DNA of 64,000 nucleotides, from assembly GCA_016648135.1 (NCBI GenBank), contig JADDOH010010315.1, positions 24,476-88,475 on the forward strand, written 5' to 3'. Position numbers and translations under genes: made by a program. Below the pieces are notes generated by a model, which saw only the letters and a list, made by a program, of their open reading frames with translations, did no database searches and was not told the origin of the DNA. Positions 43,950 through 55,259 of this stretch are shown piece after piece. Source of the stretch: Agrypnia vestita (lineage: Eukaryota > Arthropoda > Insecta > Trichoptera > Phryganeidae). Every line of letters begins with the position of its first letter. The first letter of the stretch is position 1.

Positions 43950-45060
43950 AAAACAAAATACATTTTTATTAATTATATTAATAATGTCACCACAAAATCA
44001 TTTTGCTCTTTTTGAAGAACTCAATACAGTCAGTCTTTCAATATTTTTTAAATTATAATAAAGTGCCGTGAAAATTAAATAAGATTATTAAATAAATAAA
44101 ATGTTAAAAATGAGGTTAAAATATTTCCAGCAAAATAATAATATGCTGGGAAATTGATAACATATGCACGATCTTAATAAATAATGTAACAACCCCTACG
44201 AACTCAAACATCCCTCGTACGGGTACCAGTTCTACAATAAATTGTCTGTAATAGTTGTTGGAAGTTCTTATATTGCCTTATTGACATCGTATAAAAGTTC
44301 CCTCGCCACTGAATGATAGCAAGTACCTACCTAAGTTATGCACGAAACTTTACAACTACATTATACTAAAAATGTGCAAGGCAAAGGAGTTTTTTTAAAG
44401 AATATGATGTTAGGAGTTTTTTCATTTCAGTGGATCACTTTTATAATATCTTCTCCTTAGAGTCGGGGTTAAGGTCCTGTCAATGTTGATATCTAGCCAC
44501 CAGGATACACAGAACTACTAATTTCTGAATAAAATTCAGGAAAATATTGAAGCTTATCTTTGAACCGGTTCTGGACAGTGAATTTTGGTGCAGTCAATGA
44601 GCTCTTTACATATCTATTTATGTATTTAATGATCAACGCCCTAAAGGGCTTTAACATTACAATAAAGTTACATGGATTTATATATATACCTAACAAAAAA
44701 TACGTTTTAAAGTAAATATTTAAAAAATAATCAATAAAAATAAAACATATTTAAGAAAAATTAACAATATATATAAACAATGATTAGTTAAAAAGCAAAC
44801 AATAATAAAATAACAAATCTTAAACAATTTAAAAATAAAGTAAAATAAAGATAATTTAACCAATGCATCCGATAAATAAGATCAGAAGATAAAATACACA
44901 AAAAATATAGAATTAAAACATATGTATTTAAAAGGGAAATGAACAATAATTAGGGCACTTTAAAATAAATAAATATATATAATTCATGTGGAACAAAAAA
45001 TAAATAATAATTTAGTCCATTAAATTGGAATTAGTTCTACTGGCATATTCTAAGTCTAAG
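43950..45060. other. Long AT-rich stretch, possible LINE tail
   Basis: TATTTAATGATCAACGCCCT, AAAGGGCTTTAACATT at 44622-44657 resembles the ACGCCCTTACA stretch at 10588 next to a Jockey-type LINE. So an antisense 3' UTR fragment may lie here. No gene seen. Confidence 0.4.
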
Positions 45061-45065
45061 TAATT

Positions 45066-45229
45066 CTTTTTTTTAATTGAGATGCGAACATGGAATACGT
45101 GTCACATCAATATTCTTAGTATTTTCAAACTAAGCTAAATGCTTGTGCTATAAAAATAGAGTGAGATTCGAACCCGCGACCTTTGGATCACGAGGCGAGA
45201 GTCCTAACCACAAGACCAACAAGCTACTA
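45066..45229 (-). mobile_element. SINE family A copy with internal deletion
   Basis: Minus-strand order as in 7366-7562: GTAGCTTGTTGGTCTTGTGG, GACTCTCGCCTCGTGATCC, B-box GCGGGTTCGAATCTCAC, then directly TCTATTTTTATAGCACAAG, TAGCTTAGTTTGAAAATAC and CGCATCTCAATT. About 25 bp between the B-box and the body are missing compared with the other copies. The pol III boxes are intact. Confidence 0.85.
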
Positions 45230-45344
45230 ATTTAATTTGGGTATACTTCTACAACGAAAAATGTCTACAAATTTCGAGAATTTGTTTCCAAGGTGATGCA
45301 TGCGTATTAACGGTGAATTTAATGCATAGTTATTCCTGTGGGTT

Positions 45345-45700
45345 CCTACAAACAACACTTTGTGATGTCTTTTTTGTCTTGGTATATTATACGAGACTAT
45401 GGTACTCGTATATTTACTTTGTTTAAGAACCTAAGCGTCACAAAATTTGTATAATTGGGAAGACTTTTGTGGCTGGCTGAAGTAGTGAGAATGACAGAAC
45501 TACAAGCATTTAAGTCCCTGCTGAATTTAAGATCGAAGGAGCTTTGGAAGGTCAAAACTTAAATACTAAGATGGGGCGAAAATGTCCTCAAAGACAAAGA
45601 TATCTATCTGCCTTGGAGATCCAGAACAGGGAAGAACTTGTACAAGACCAAAATGAGTGGAGGCCAGGACCAACCAGGGGTCGTAGGCCAAGCAGTGACG
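45345..45700 (+). mobile_element. RTE-type LINE 3' end (L-a), plus copy
   Basis: The nucleotide sequence matches the minus-strand copy at 3170-3490: AACCTAAGCGTCACAAAATT, TAATTGGGAAGACTTTTG, CATTTAAGTCCCTGCTGAAT, TTAAGATGGGGCGAAAATG-like and GAGTGGAGGCCAGGACCAAC followed by CAGGGGTCGTAG. Translation is broken in many places. It runs directly into an arm of MITE family M1 at 45713. Confidence 0.65.
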
Positions 45701-45712
45701 ATAAACATACAA

Positions 45713-45815
45713 AGCTTGTCCACTATACTTTACGGGTAGATCCCTGCCTAAATTTTTAGTCGAAAATTATCGAAAAACATTGTATAGGTACTACCAATAG
45801 TCATGAATATAAGTG
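45713..45815. mobile_element. MITE family M1, single arm
   Basis: AGCTTGTCCACTATACTTTA, CGGGTAGATCCCTGCC and TTTTTAGTCGAAAATTAT match the left arm of 3813-4338 (GCTAGTCCACAATACT, CAGGTGGAT.CCTGC, GAGTCGAAAATG). The terminal 15 bp and the opposite arm are not found. It may be a solo end left by deletion. Confidence 0.55.
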
Positions 45816-45819
45816 GCTA

Positions 45820-46360
45820 CAAAATATACGTTTTCTTTAGTATTTTTAATCTAATAATTTTGGTTCAAATTTCTTTTTATTAGTGAAATTGGCCATTTTG
45901 TAAAATAATATGAATAAATAATACGAATCTATTTTGAAAAATATGCGTCTTCGAAATAATGCATAATTTTAAAATAATATGATGAAATATATTAATTATT
46001 ATTAAAAGGTTATTGATATATAAAGTTGAAAGCTATTTGAAAACGGAATGATACTAGATAATAATAAATACGGAATAATATAGTAAATGTACATCCAATA
46101 AAGATAAGTCAGAAAGTTTTCGTAATCGTAACTAGATAAAACAGCGAAATTGGTAATCGCAGTTTCTCGGATAATAAAAGTTCAGGGCACCTCAACCGGT
46201 GGTAGCGATATATTTTTTGCGTATGTTTCGAAATGATTCACTTAATTTTTAAAAATAAATAACAAGTTAATGTAAGTAACAGTGCATATATTAACAATGT
46301 AAAGCAAAAGCAAAAAAATGGAAAAATAAATAGAATATTTTTAAAAATTGTTGGTATAAC
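45820..46360. other. AT-rich stretch, no gene
   Basis: Nothing recognised. It may contain decayed M1 interior, but I cannot show it. Confidence 0.4.
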
Positions 46361-46365
46361 CAACT

Positions 46366-46495
46366 AACTAACCATAACGCCGTTTACCGCAGGGAGAGGA
46401 TAAAACACCACACTCTTCTATATTGGCACACCACTTTTGTCTCATCCACTTTTATACATCTTCTCATGCACGTTCTTCGGTTGGTGATTTATTTG
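46366..46495 (-). mobile_element. LINE 3' end, family L-b
   Basis: CAACTAACTAACCATAACGC (tail plus end), CGTTTACCGCAGGGAGAGGA, TTTTGTCTCATCCACTTTT and TCATGCACGTTCTTCGGTTG match, in reverse complement, the end at 51400-51550. It lies back to back with the RTE fragment beginning about 46505. Confidence 0.65.
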
Positions 46496-46504
46496 GTGTA
46501 AAAT

Positions 46505-47640
46505 ACTGAAAGATAGATAAAAGACAAAGCACTAGAATACAGCAAACCAGCCTAGCTCTGTTTCATCGATCTTACAAAAGCTTTTGACAGTATTCGATTG
46601 AAGGACTTTCTGAATAGTTTATCCTCAAAAATGGTACCCCTATCACTTATTAATGCCATAAGAGAGATTAATCTGGATAGCAATACAAAAATCAGAGCAA
46701 ATGAGAAATATACCAAAGACATAAAAACAACAGTTGGCATCAGGCAAGGCGACAGTCGATAGCCTAAGCTCATTTTTCTTTAACTGAACAATGGACAACA
46801 TTATTGCAGAGGTTGCATCTCTCAAACTGGGGTACACTCTTGGTAAGGAAGCAGTGGGAATTCTGTGCTATGCTGAAAACGCTACAATCATAGCGGTTAA
46901 CAAATATGACTTACAGAGAATACTCACAAAGTTTGATGAATCCTGCTCAAAAAATAATAATATGATCATCTCCGTAGCGAAAACACAGTGCATGACTTTC
47001 TTCAATGACGGATTAGAGTGCAGAATCTCAGTATGTGATGAGTCCATTGAACAAGTAACCCAGTTCAGATACCTTGACAGTAAAATGCTCAGGTCTCTTG
47101 ATCTCCTCAAACAAGTTAGGTCTCAGGTGGATAAGGTTGCAGATGTGGCAGGCAGCCTGAGAGATGTTGTATGGACGAATAAAGATATGAGAGCAGATAG
47201 CGAGGCGCGCATATAAGACCTGTATGCGACCTATCCTCACATATATGGCACATATTGAAGCAAGGGCGGACACTATCAAGACAAAGCAAGCTAAGAATAA
47301 CTGAAATGAGATCTTTGCATTCTATAGCAGGGAAGACTCTGCATGATTGCGTGGGGACTACAGCAATCCGGGAGGTTCAAGATGTGGTCATATGGGAGCG
47401 ACAGCGTCGACGATACTGGTACCAAAATGTGCAGAGAATGAGTACAACAAGATTACCGTACATAGCTCTGCATGGCGTACCAGATGGGCTGCGTCCACCG
47501 GGGAGACCCCCGAAGCGATGGAGAGATACCTAGAATTTAGCACCGCAAGAAGAAACTCATGCACAAATAGATTCTTTAGTCTAAATAAAATTGAAGAAGA
47601 AGAAAATACTGACAGAACAAAAATGAATCTCGCAAACACC
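46505..47640 (+). mobile_element. RTE-type LINE: RT domain and C-terminus, dead
   Basis: From 46565 one frame reads IDLTKAFDSI, then ...IKTTVGIRQGDS and a stop (about 46759), the palm and RQGD motifs of a reverse transcriptase. A 141-codon frame (46791-47216) continues with LCYAENATIIA, where the catalytic YADD box has become YAEN, followed by FDESCSKNNNMIISVAKTQC and FRYLDSKM (thumb side). After another shift (47255-47533) come RITEMRSLHSIAGKTLHD and LRPPGRPPKRWRD. A GAAGAAGAAG tail lies near 47596. Loss of the active-site aspartates and three interruptions show it is inactive. Confidence 0.9.
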
Positions 47641-47699
47641 AAAAAATAAATAAATAAATCTTTGGCCATGTGTAAAATTGACTCTCATGAATACGTATT

Positions 47700-48015
47700 T
47701 ATTACGCATTTATTTGTTCCTTACATAAAACAAAGAGGCAATTAAAACGAGCGCGTGTGTGTATGTATATGTATGGTGCAATCAGTTTATACCCGGGCAG
47801 TGTGCGGCGGGGGTGGGGGGTTGTGTTCTGGGTGGGACTTGTCATGATGAATGACTCCTGGGGGGGTGGCGGGCGGGGGGATTATAATGAGGGATGGTCC
47901 AAGGGTTTTTGCGCCCCGACGCCATTGTGCGTGGGCAAGGCGCGGTTTTTCACATCTAAATTAACAACCATTAAAGAAACAATTTAAAATCAAAATCTTA
48001 AATCATATTATTAAT
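47700..48015. other. G-rich island, no gene
   Basis: G-runs at 47805-47885 (GCGGGGGTGGGGGGTTG, CTGGGGGGGTGGCGGGCGGG) could form G-quadruplexes. The 76-codon frame 47757-47987 is glycine-rich because of them. Confidence 0.4.
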
Positions 48016-48018
48016 ATT

Positions 48019-48390
48019 GTCGCGGGATAACGGCGCTGGGAGATAAATAAAACACGTGACTGTCGAGTGACTTGTACATATCCGTGGAACACTTTATTAA
48101 GTTTTCTAGAATATTCGCACGTCTGTTATCACTGTCAAATGCTCTGTAATTACGCTCGTAATCTATTTTCATTGGTCGCCTATAAATCGCACTAGTCGTC
48201 GTTTCACTTCTATGGTCCGCCTTTCAAAGAATGCTGTTTTTTTATATATAAAGTATAATAAATAAATATATAAAGAAGTTACGCAATGACGTCGTACTGC
48301 TATACACCATACCGAGTTTCCAGACGTTTCACGAATTTAGTCGACATTTCCACTGTTTATTCTAGAATCTTCTTGTAATTTCCAATATAC
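48019..48390 (-). mobile_element. LTR-like sequence (minus)
   Basis: The left end TGTCGCGGGATAACGGCG with GGGAGATAAATAAAACACGT is the 3' end of the LTR family read in reverse, compared with 48984 (TGTCACGGATTGGTAGC, GGGAGGTAAAAGAAACATAC). CACTTTATTAAG and a CGCCTATAAATCGCAC TATA-like element (about 48178) follow. The far end is uncertain. Confidence 0.5.
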
Positions 48391-48394
48391 TATA

Positions 48395-48980
48395 AAACGC
48401 AGTAAGTAGTGGAAATTTTAAATTAAAATTGTATGTCTGTTTTCAGTCTTTTGACAATATTTTCTGCAAAAATTTTATGTTAATTAATTATTTTTAATCA
48501 GGTATTGGTGTTTATAGCTACTTAAGTTTATTCATTGAAATCAACTGTTAATGATTTTTTTTCATGAGCGTGATATGAAAATAATCCTGTACCAAAAATT
48601 ATTAAAGATTTTTTACGAAATTCAGTTTTATATTAATGTCTAGTGCTTGATCGTATACATATTAAACAAATATTATAGTATGATGAAATGTATTGGAAAA
48701 TGACAAAATGACCGGAAATTATTGGAAACATATTTAATTCAAGAGTGACCGGTGTTTACAAAAAGTTGGTTATTTAAAAATACTTTTTCTGTTTTTCATA
48801 TCAATAATATTGGTCTTAAATTGGTTAATTTGGAATTGTTTAAAAATATATGTAAATTAACTAAAATATTATAAATAACCAACCAAATTAAGTCACCTAT
48901 ACTATTACAAAAGTATTTCCAATAATTTCTGATCTTTACTATGGTTTATCCATATATTTCATCATATCATTTTTTATTTA
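48395..48980. other. AT-rich stretch between two LTR copies
   Basis: No coding sequence lies between the two minus-orientation LTR-like sequences. They differ too much to be the two LTRs of one recent insertion. Confidence 0.4.
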
Positions 48981-48983
48981 TAT

Positions 48984-49376
48984 TGTCACGGATTGGTAGC
49001 TGTGGGAGGTAAAAGAAACATACGAAATTAGAGTTTTATTAATCATTAATATCATTGGACACGAATTTCATGAGAGCACAGTTCTTTAATTCACACCAAT
49101 TTCGCAATTCGCACTAATTGTCACGCCTGATATTCCACAAATAACAAATGAAGGTAATTTTATATTTTGCTTTAATCTTGTCTATCGCTTGTTTATGGTT
49201 AATCGAGCGAATTTATTATTCGCTAGTCACAAAAACGCAGACACTGTCTGTGTAGCGAGCCTGTCATGTATTTTATATAGGTAATGTAATTTCGCGTAAC
49301 TTCTAGAATGATCGAATTACTTCTCCACATTTCTAGAGATTTCTAATTTAATGTAAAACGTGTAGAGTGTCGCATA
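48984..49376 (-). mobile_element. LTR-like sequence (minus)
   Basis: TGTCACGGATTGGTAGCTG and GGGAGGTAAAAGAAACATAC at the left; further right AATTCGCACTAATTGTCACG, TTTTATATAGGTAATG and AACTTCTAGAATGATCG. The latter recalls the TCTAGAACG region near the 5' end of the LTR at 31. Solo LTR or fragment. Confidence 0.5.
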
Positions 49377-49379
49377 ATC

Positions 49380-50095
49380 TTTGATAAGTGCAATTCCAAA
49401 TATAAGTTTTTTTGTATCCCCGATGAAGAAAACGTCATTTTCCAAAATCAATAAATAAACTCTTAATAAATGAACTCTAAGTGGTTAGATTTAAAGTTTT
49501 CTCTAAATTTGATTTTAATCCTAAACAAAAAAAATTAAAAGTTACAGTAGACAATATAATTTTCTAAAGTAATAAATCTTTCACAACTGTATTTAACCTG
49601 TTAGTTAATTTTATTTTATCCCAATATAAATTATTAAAATGTGCAATTCTCAATCTTCAATGTAGGATTAAATTTTGGACAAGAGATTTATTTTTGTCCA
49701 CACATAAATACGAGTAGCTGCCAGCTATGTAAAATTTTTATCAAAAGTTATTTGAAATACTGAGGTAGTAAAAGGGTTGAGGGTGGACACCACTCTCAAA
49801 TTACAATGCTCCTCCTGTCTCGTATATAGGTGCGGACTGTAGGTGTATTTGTTAGTACCTATACACTGTTATGTGTGACATTTTCGGTACATAACGACAG
49901 TGATTGATTATTTTGCATTTGGGATTGGGGGTAGGGGTGATAAGAATACGATAATGGCTGCGGAAAACGCTATGCATGACGACTGTGGAAAACCCATAGA
50001 TCCGTGAAAGATTATGAAAATATTTTTTAATTTTGTTCACAGAGAAACATTTCAATGTGATGTATTATGTTGTGTTATTTGCATGCTGGTGTAGT
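49380..50095. other. AT-rich stretch with weak hammerhead-like phrase
   Basis: CCCCGATGAAGAAAACGTCA and TTTTCCAAAATC at 49417-49450 keep the layout of the hammerhead-like repeats, but both boxes are mutated. A GC-richer patch at 49765-49830. No gene seen. Confidence 0.4.
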
Positions 50096-50101
50096 GATTA
50101 T

Positions 50102-50175
50102 CCTGACGAAGAGACGGGTACGTCCTGAAACCGGTAGACTAAAATCTCAGTAAGTGGTAATATACTAACATAATT
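50102..50175 (+). ncRNA. Hammerhead-like motif, single copy
   Basis: TCCTGACGAAGAGACGGG, TACGTCCTGAAACCGGTAGA and CTAAAATCTCAGTAAGTGG match the arms of the inverted duplication at 36246-36534. The CTGACGA and GAAAC boxes are intact. Stem II is weakened by TCCT for TCTC. Confidence 0.4.
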
Positions 50176-50179
50176 AGCA

Positions 50180-51055
50180 TTTAGCCAAAATGTCAAAGCT
50201 TAACTGTTTCGCTATGTTAACCAAAAAAGATTTATAAAATTAAAAACTTAAAAAAGGTTTGTAGACGATTATAAATAATTTTTGATCCATTTTCAAATGG
50301 TTATCAACGTTAGACATCAGGAAAAATCTATCCATTTTGTATTAAATCTAGAATCAAGATAAAATTGGTTTGAAATCGACGAAATTGGTTTACTGCAGTT
50401 CCCCGGAATGGAAACATTTCAATAACGTGTTCCTGTTGTAAATAATTTTTTTCGATGGACAAATTTTTTTCTATATTTTTTAATCTGTTTTATAAAATAA
50501 TTTGATTAAAAATCTTTAATTATAATGGTACCATAAAAGTAAAAATACAAAATAAGAAAACGCAAATAAATTTCAGAATGCTCGGGCTTGGCACAAACCC
50601 TTAACATAAACACAAGGTCTGGAAGAGGTAGCTACCAATTGAAATAAACCACCAACATTATATAATATATCACCCTTTTTACATTCCCCTATATTACCAT
50701 ATGGTCGTGAAACGACGTCTCATAAAAACTAAACTGCTATTGGGTATTTTTCTTAGTCATCTGTCCAATTTAATTTTTAATTTAATTTATATCTCCGCTG
50801 TGGGTTTCTACCCTTCACAATACTCATTGACAGTCATCGTAATTTTCAAGAATAGATGGACTAGATAATTAAGACAATTAATTCTATAATTATTCGAATA
50901 TTGAGTTCATATATATTAATTTATTGATTTTCTTGATCCCATATTCTCTTCATTAAATGACTATTACAGTTGGCCCTCAATCGTGTGTTTTGCTGGAAGA
51001 AATTTTAAAGTTTAAAGAAATTTGCCTTTTTTTCAGACGCATGAGTAGGTATATT
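50180..51055. other. AT-rich stretch, no gene
   Basis: Nothing recognised. TTTTTTTCAGACGCATGAG at 51027-51045 has the form of an acceptor site, but it precedes the LINE remnant and not an exon. Confidence 0.4.
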
Positions 51056-51061
51056 AAGAGA

Positions 51062-51550
51062 AACTTATATTAAAAAATATAATCACATGGAAATAGACTA
51101 GAAACGAAAGTAGACTGAACGCAGTGGAGATGAGATCCCTTAAACATATAAATGCCAAATTTATGATATAGTAAAGAATGAAGATAATAGGAAACTCTAT
51201 CTTCTGCTAAAGCTGATCGTAACATAATTAATAGAATTAAAAAGGGTCACTCAGGTGGTTTGGACATGTTGAGTGAATGAATGAGGACAGAATGGTAAGA
51301 ACGAATATATAACGCAAGTGTTGACGGCGTCAGAAAGAGAGGGCGACCGCGGAAGACGTGGCACGACCAAATTAATAGTAATTATAATCCAGACCAGGTA
51401 TTGGAAGTAGCCTCAACAACCGTAGAGCTTGCACGCAAAGATGTATGAATATGGATGAGACGAGAGTTGTATGTCAGGACAGTGTTGTGCTCTATCCTCT
51501 CTGCTTACTCCCACGGGGAAACGGCGTTATGGTAAGTAAGTAAGTAAGTA
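51062..51550 (+). mobile_element. LINE 3' end, family L-b, best copy
   Basis: Plus-strand readings in shifting frames include RIKKGHS (about 51235), ASVDGVRKRGRPRKTWHDQI (about 51316) and an arginine-rich end around 51400-51480. The last coding part is followed by CTCTCTGCTTACTCCCACGG, AAACGGCGTTATGG and a (TAAG)4 tail at 51534-51549. The GRPRKTW block is typical of the end of RTE-like ORF2. Three other ends in this window (8015, 23586, 46366) derive from the same family. Confidence 0.75.
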
Positions 51551-51554
51551 GAAT

Positions 51555-53375
51555 ATCTATCCCGATTAAAAATGCAATACATTAATTGAATAGTCGAAAC
51601 AGGCCTAACAAATAAAAATTAGTAGGAAGAAAAATATAATGATTTCAAAATTCCAAAAAGAAATAAATAATATCATAAGAGAAAAATAAGTTATGTACGG
51701 TATGGAAAAAAAATTCTCCCACGGTTCATGGACTATCAAAATTTGAAAAATATTCTAATTAATATTGTCCCTTGTGAAACGAGTATATACGGCGTTAAAA
51801 TAATACAATCTAACCAAAGATTTGATTTTACCTCAACACTGCACCCAAATTGGGAAGGGTTCTGGGATCAAGGCAAGTCAGAGACCAAATTCTTATTAAC
51901 ACTTCTGACGTGTACGTTGTACCACAGGGTCGAACTAAGGAATGTTTTAAATTATTATAAAGATAGCGTATAAGAAAATCGTGTAAGAAAAATACCAAGA
52001 AATATAGCCGACATTTTTTTGAGTGGAATATGATTAAATTTCGGTAATTCATAACCATTCAACAGATACAGGGCATTAAAATAAACAAATTTATGATATT
52101 TGTTTTATTCATGTTTTCCATATGGAGAACTCTTGTTTGGAAAAAGGTGTATTTTCATTTTAATTTATTTTTCCAAGATATTCATTTATTTAATTTTCAA
52201 ATACCTTACATGCGCTGTTTTTTTACAAATATATTTAAATATTTTATTTGCTATAATTATAGCTATACTACTACCTTTTTGATATTTGATTTGAATTTTC
52301 GAGTTAAAATAATTTATAAGCAAATGTTATTGTTTACGTTAAATAAACAATGTAATGTATACGATGAAAAAGTGAATGATTTGTTAATACTTTAATTTGA
52401 TTTTTTTTGAAAAATTCATCATAATATTCCGTTAATATATTTTTTAGAGACCGATATTTTTTACATAGATGGCCGAGATTTGGATTCTTGAACAAATTTT
52501 TTTTTTACGTTTTTCTTATTTTTAACTGAAAAAAAAATTAAATCACTCCTCATAAATTATTTTCTTAAAGATCAATTAAATTTTCTTTGCGTGTTCTTCA
52601 AATCCACTATTTAAAAAAATATTTAATCTCCTTTAAAAATATGGAACAAACTATGAAATTTCAAATTCTATGATAGAAGCTATTGAGATAGAAGTGATAT
52701 TGCGAGTTAAAAATAATTTAGCGGATTTAGAAATTCTAGATGAAATTAGCTGTGTATAAACACAACGTCAAACCGCACTGTTCCAGATTTTTTACTGATT
52801 CATAAAAAATAATTTCTGCTATTTAATAAAGACATAATATTCTTTTTTTACATGATTTTATTATGTTTAATTTGCCTGTCAGCTAGAAATCTTGTAATCA
52901 ATACTTGAACTACTTCCTGGCAAATAAACGCTCTGAAGTTTGTCAGAGAAATGTATTCCTGATGACTGTACAATAATCATTCATTAATTTTAAAAAATCA
53001 GTTTATTTTTCTAAAAAGTATTTAAAATGTTGACGCGTATTTAATCTGGACATAGTGACATATGTCGCCTTGCATTATTTTAAAAGCTAAGTTTTCTAAT
53101 ATCATAATTTAAAAGTGACATTTAAGTTTTGAGGATAACCTTGAAAATTTTTTCGGTATTTTTTAATGTATTTTTTAAATATGTACCTAATGTAATTAAT
53201 TAATTTATTTTATATTTATTGATACAATATAGTACATGCATGCAAACTTTTTAGATTACAAAATAATAATTGCAAAATTTAATGTGCTGTATTTGATATT
53301 GTGTATTCCACCAGGTTTTTTATATAAACAATTTTGTAAGTTTTTCTAAACATTTTTTTTATTCAATTCTTGATT
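51555..53375. other. Longest AT-rich stretch, no gene
   Basis: Several frames of 60-100 codons here (for example 52093-52395, rich in Phe, Tyr and Ile) follow from AT-rich codons and have no recognisable domain. No transposon ends were found. The sequence at 53340-53379 becomes pyrimidine-rich before the candidate exon that follows. Confidence 0.5.
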
Positions 53376-53379
53376 TCAG

Positions 53380-53460
53380 AAACACGATGTCCGCAATGGT
53401 CAAAGCATCGCAGCCGGTTCTGCCAATGGGGAGCTCGCAAAATGCCGGGAAAATGAAGGG
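53380..53460 (+). CDS. Candidate internal exon, 27 codons, unknown gene
   Basis: A pyrimidine-rich stretch (53345-53376, including CATTTTTTTTATTC) ends in GATTTCAG at 53379, a good splice acceptor. The following 81 bp are abruptly GC-balanced and end at GGG followed by GTGGGT at 53461, a usable donor. The exon is 27 codons long and in phase 0 has no stop (starting KHDVRNGQ). A second phase with an ATG at 53387 is also open (starting MSAMVKASQ). I do not recognise the product in either phase. It could equally be a conserved non-coding block with a chance acceptor. Confidence 0.3.
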
Positions 53461-53775
53461 GTGGGTTTACCCTAAAATGCGAGGGGGGGGGGAGTCAGAG
53501 AAGGGGCATCCTGAACCTGCATTAATTACACACATATCCAGGGATCGTTAATCTAACAAATATGGCACTTTTAGGAAATTGCCTCCGGTCCGTGATTTCA
53601 GGCAAAAAGTGGAAGGGGCTGCAGAGGAATTAGGAGGCACATATTAATAATGGTTTGTAAATCGTTAGTAACTAACTACAGCGACTAACTCAAATAGGTC
53701 ATAAAAATTCGGAGCGGAATAATTAACCTGCCTGCTAAGTTTTACGGCTGTCAGATTGGAATTGATGTCTTAAGG
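53461..53775. other. GC-richer island 14, candidate conserved block
   Basis: A G9 run (53483-53491), then GGGATCGTTAATCTAAC, GGCAAAAAGTGGAAGGGG, TAATAATGGTTTGTAAATCG and AGGTCATAAAAATTCGG. The last three contain homeodomain- or Caudal-type site cores, compatible with an enhancer, but nothing beyond composition supports it. Confidence 0.3.
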
Positions 53776-53779
53776 TTGC

Positions 53780-54415
53780 CTGATGGATGAATTACTAAAT
53801 TAATGCTATTTAGTTTAGAGGTTATAACTTCTTCGTGTTTTAATATTTATTCACTCAAAGGGCACATAAAAAAGCCTATCTAAAGTTTCTGTATGCGTAA
53901 TTTATTAAGGGGTTGGTACTTCCACTGAAGGAGACGATCGTTTAATTCATTAGTGTTTTCATTCATAATTATTTATAAAAATATATTCCCATATTCAATT
54001 ATGTAAATATAATAAGCTCATCCCTGACCAAAAAGTAGTATAGATTGCAGATCATTTATCATTATTATTTTTAAAGGGTACAAGAGGCCACGAGGCGCAA
54101 TTGCTGTAACGATACTTCACAAAAACACAGTTTGTGGCCTTCCCAGAAATTGATTATGGCTACTTAAGTACAGGCACGAATGATGACAGTCGTATTTTTA
54201 TTTATATTGTAAGTTCAACTTTTATGTATTTATAGTTTATTTATAAATTTTTTAATTGTTTTATTTTAAAATTTTTCCCGCTTTTATAGGCTTTTATATC
54301 AGTAAGTTTTCAATACACATATACGTACGTACGTAGAAATATAAAAAATAACTATAATTTCTAAAGAAATGTGTAGAATTATAGGTGAATTGGTGAAGGT
54401 TACATTGTGTAAGAT
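53780..54415. other. AT-rich stretch with SINE B remnant
   Basis: At 54078-54150 (minus) AGAGGCCACGAGGCGCAATT, GCTGTAACGATACTTCACAA and AAACAC are a worn 3' part of SINE family B (compare 1691-1760). The rest is AT-rich. Confidence 0.4.
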
Positions 54416-54417
54416 GA

Positions 54418-54541
54418 TTACATAAGCCAGCCGTACGATAGGTTGTAAGCCCTATGAACACCCAAAAATACTTCTTTAGCTACTTTCCTTCATATAAATA
54501 TACCTATCTTCATCTCCGTGAGACATCTATAATATATCTTG
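54418..54541 (+). repeat. Dispersed repeat C, full copy
   Basis: AGCCAGCCGTACGATAGG, TTGTAAGCCCTATGAACACC, CAAAAATACTTC, TTCATATAAATATACCTATC and CATCTCCGTGAGACATCTAT. It carries all blocks found at 28573-28670 and the CTGTGAGACTTCTATAAT end seen at 2010 and 10250. Confidence 0.6.
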
Positions 54542-54599
54542 ATTAATGATATCCCCCTGTATTGTTGTTTTCGAAAAATTTGGAAATACCGAAATTATT

Positions 54600-55095
54600 A
54601 AGAATAAACTTCTTCCTCACCATCCCCATTATCTTTATCGGATCAATGGCCTGTCGCTTGAACAACACAGCTCCAGGGCTTTTATCCTCTACTGTGTTAA
54701 TTACTTCAACTTTTCTCCGCAGTCTCTCCGTTTGTCTTTTCCATGATCTCCTGGGTCCCTTCTTCCTTCTAGCACTGATTCCTGTTTAAGCCTTCGCATT
54801 CGCATAAGCTTTCATTCTCCGGATATGTCCAAGTCAATTAGGCTGAGATATTTCTATTCAGAATAGCAGCGGGTTCATCCCAAGATCTTCTCCGATGATA
54901 TCATTCCAGATTTGATCTCTGAACATCACCCCGCTATTCCTCTTAAGTATCTAATTTATGCAGCCTGAATTTTTTATCAAATTCTTTCCATTAGTGTCCA
55001 AAATTGATCAGGTCCGTCAGGGTTCTTACTAACATGAAAATCACTAGTTTTGTCCAGGTGTTAAGTTCTGATTATCTTATTGCTAAGCTGTATAC
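54600..55095 (-). mobile_element. RTE-type LINE C-terminal remnant
   Basis: Minus-strand translation gives LGHIRRMKAYANAKA, one stop, then TGISARRKKGPRRSWKRQTE, RLRRKVEVINTVEDKSPG and FKRQAIDPIKIMGMVRKK. LGH..RM followed by a GPRRSW block is the typical end of RTE-like ORF2. Upstream (55000-54850) is more broken. It is a separate family from L-a and L-b. Confidence 0.65.
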
Positions 55096-55259
55096 TACAA
55101 TGACTACAGAATGCTGTACTGAAACTACGAGTCATTTATTATTACATTACCTGCCTTTAAAATTTAGTTAAAATAATTATTTTGAAATCGTGGATTTAAT
55201 TGAACCAAGTTGTTTCAAGGAGATTAAGCGCACCTACAGATTTTATTAAAGAAATAAAC

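Noticed and set aside
47757..47987. 76-codon frame
   Set aside because: Glycine/tryptophan-rich reading of G-runs.
48019..49376. Pair of LTRs of one element
   Set aside because: The two sequences are too different and nothing coding lies between them.
52093..52395. 100-codon frame rich in Phe/Tyr/Ile
   Set aside because: AT-rich codons only; overlaps a second frame in another phase, no signal of a known membrane protein.
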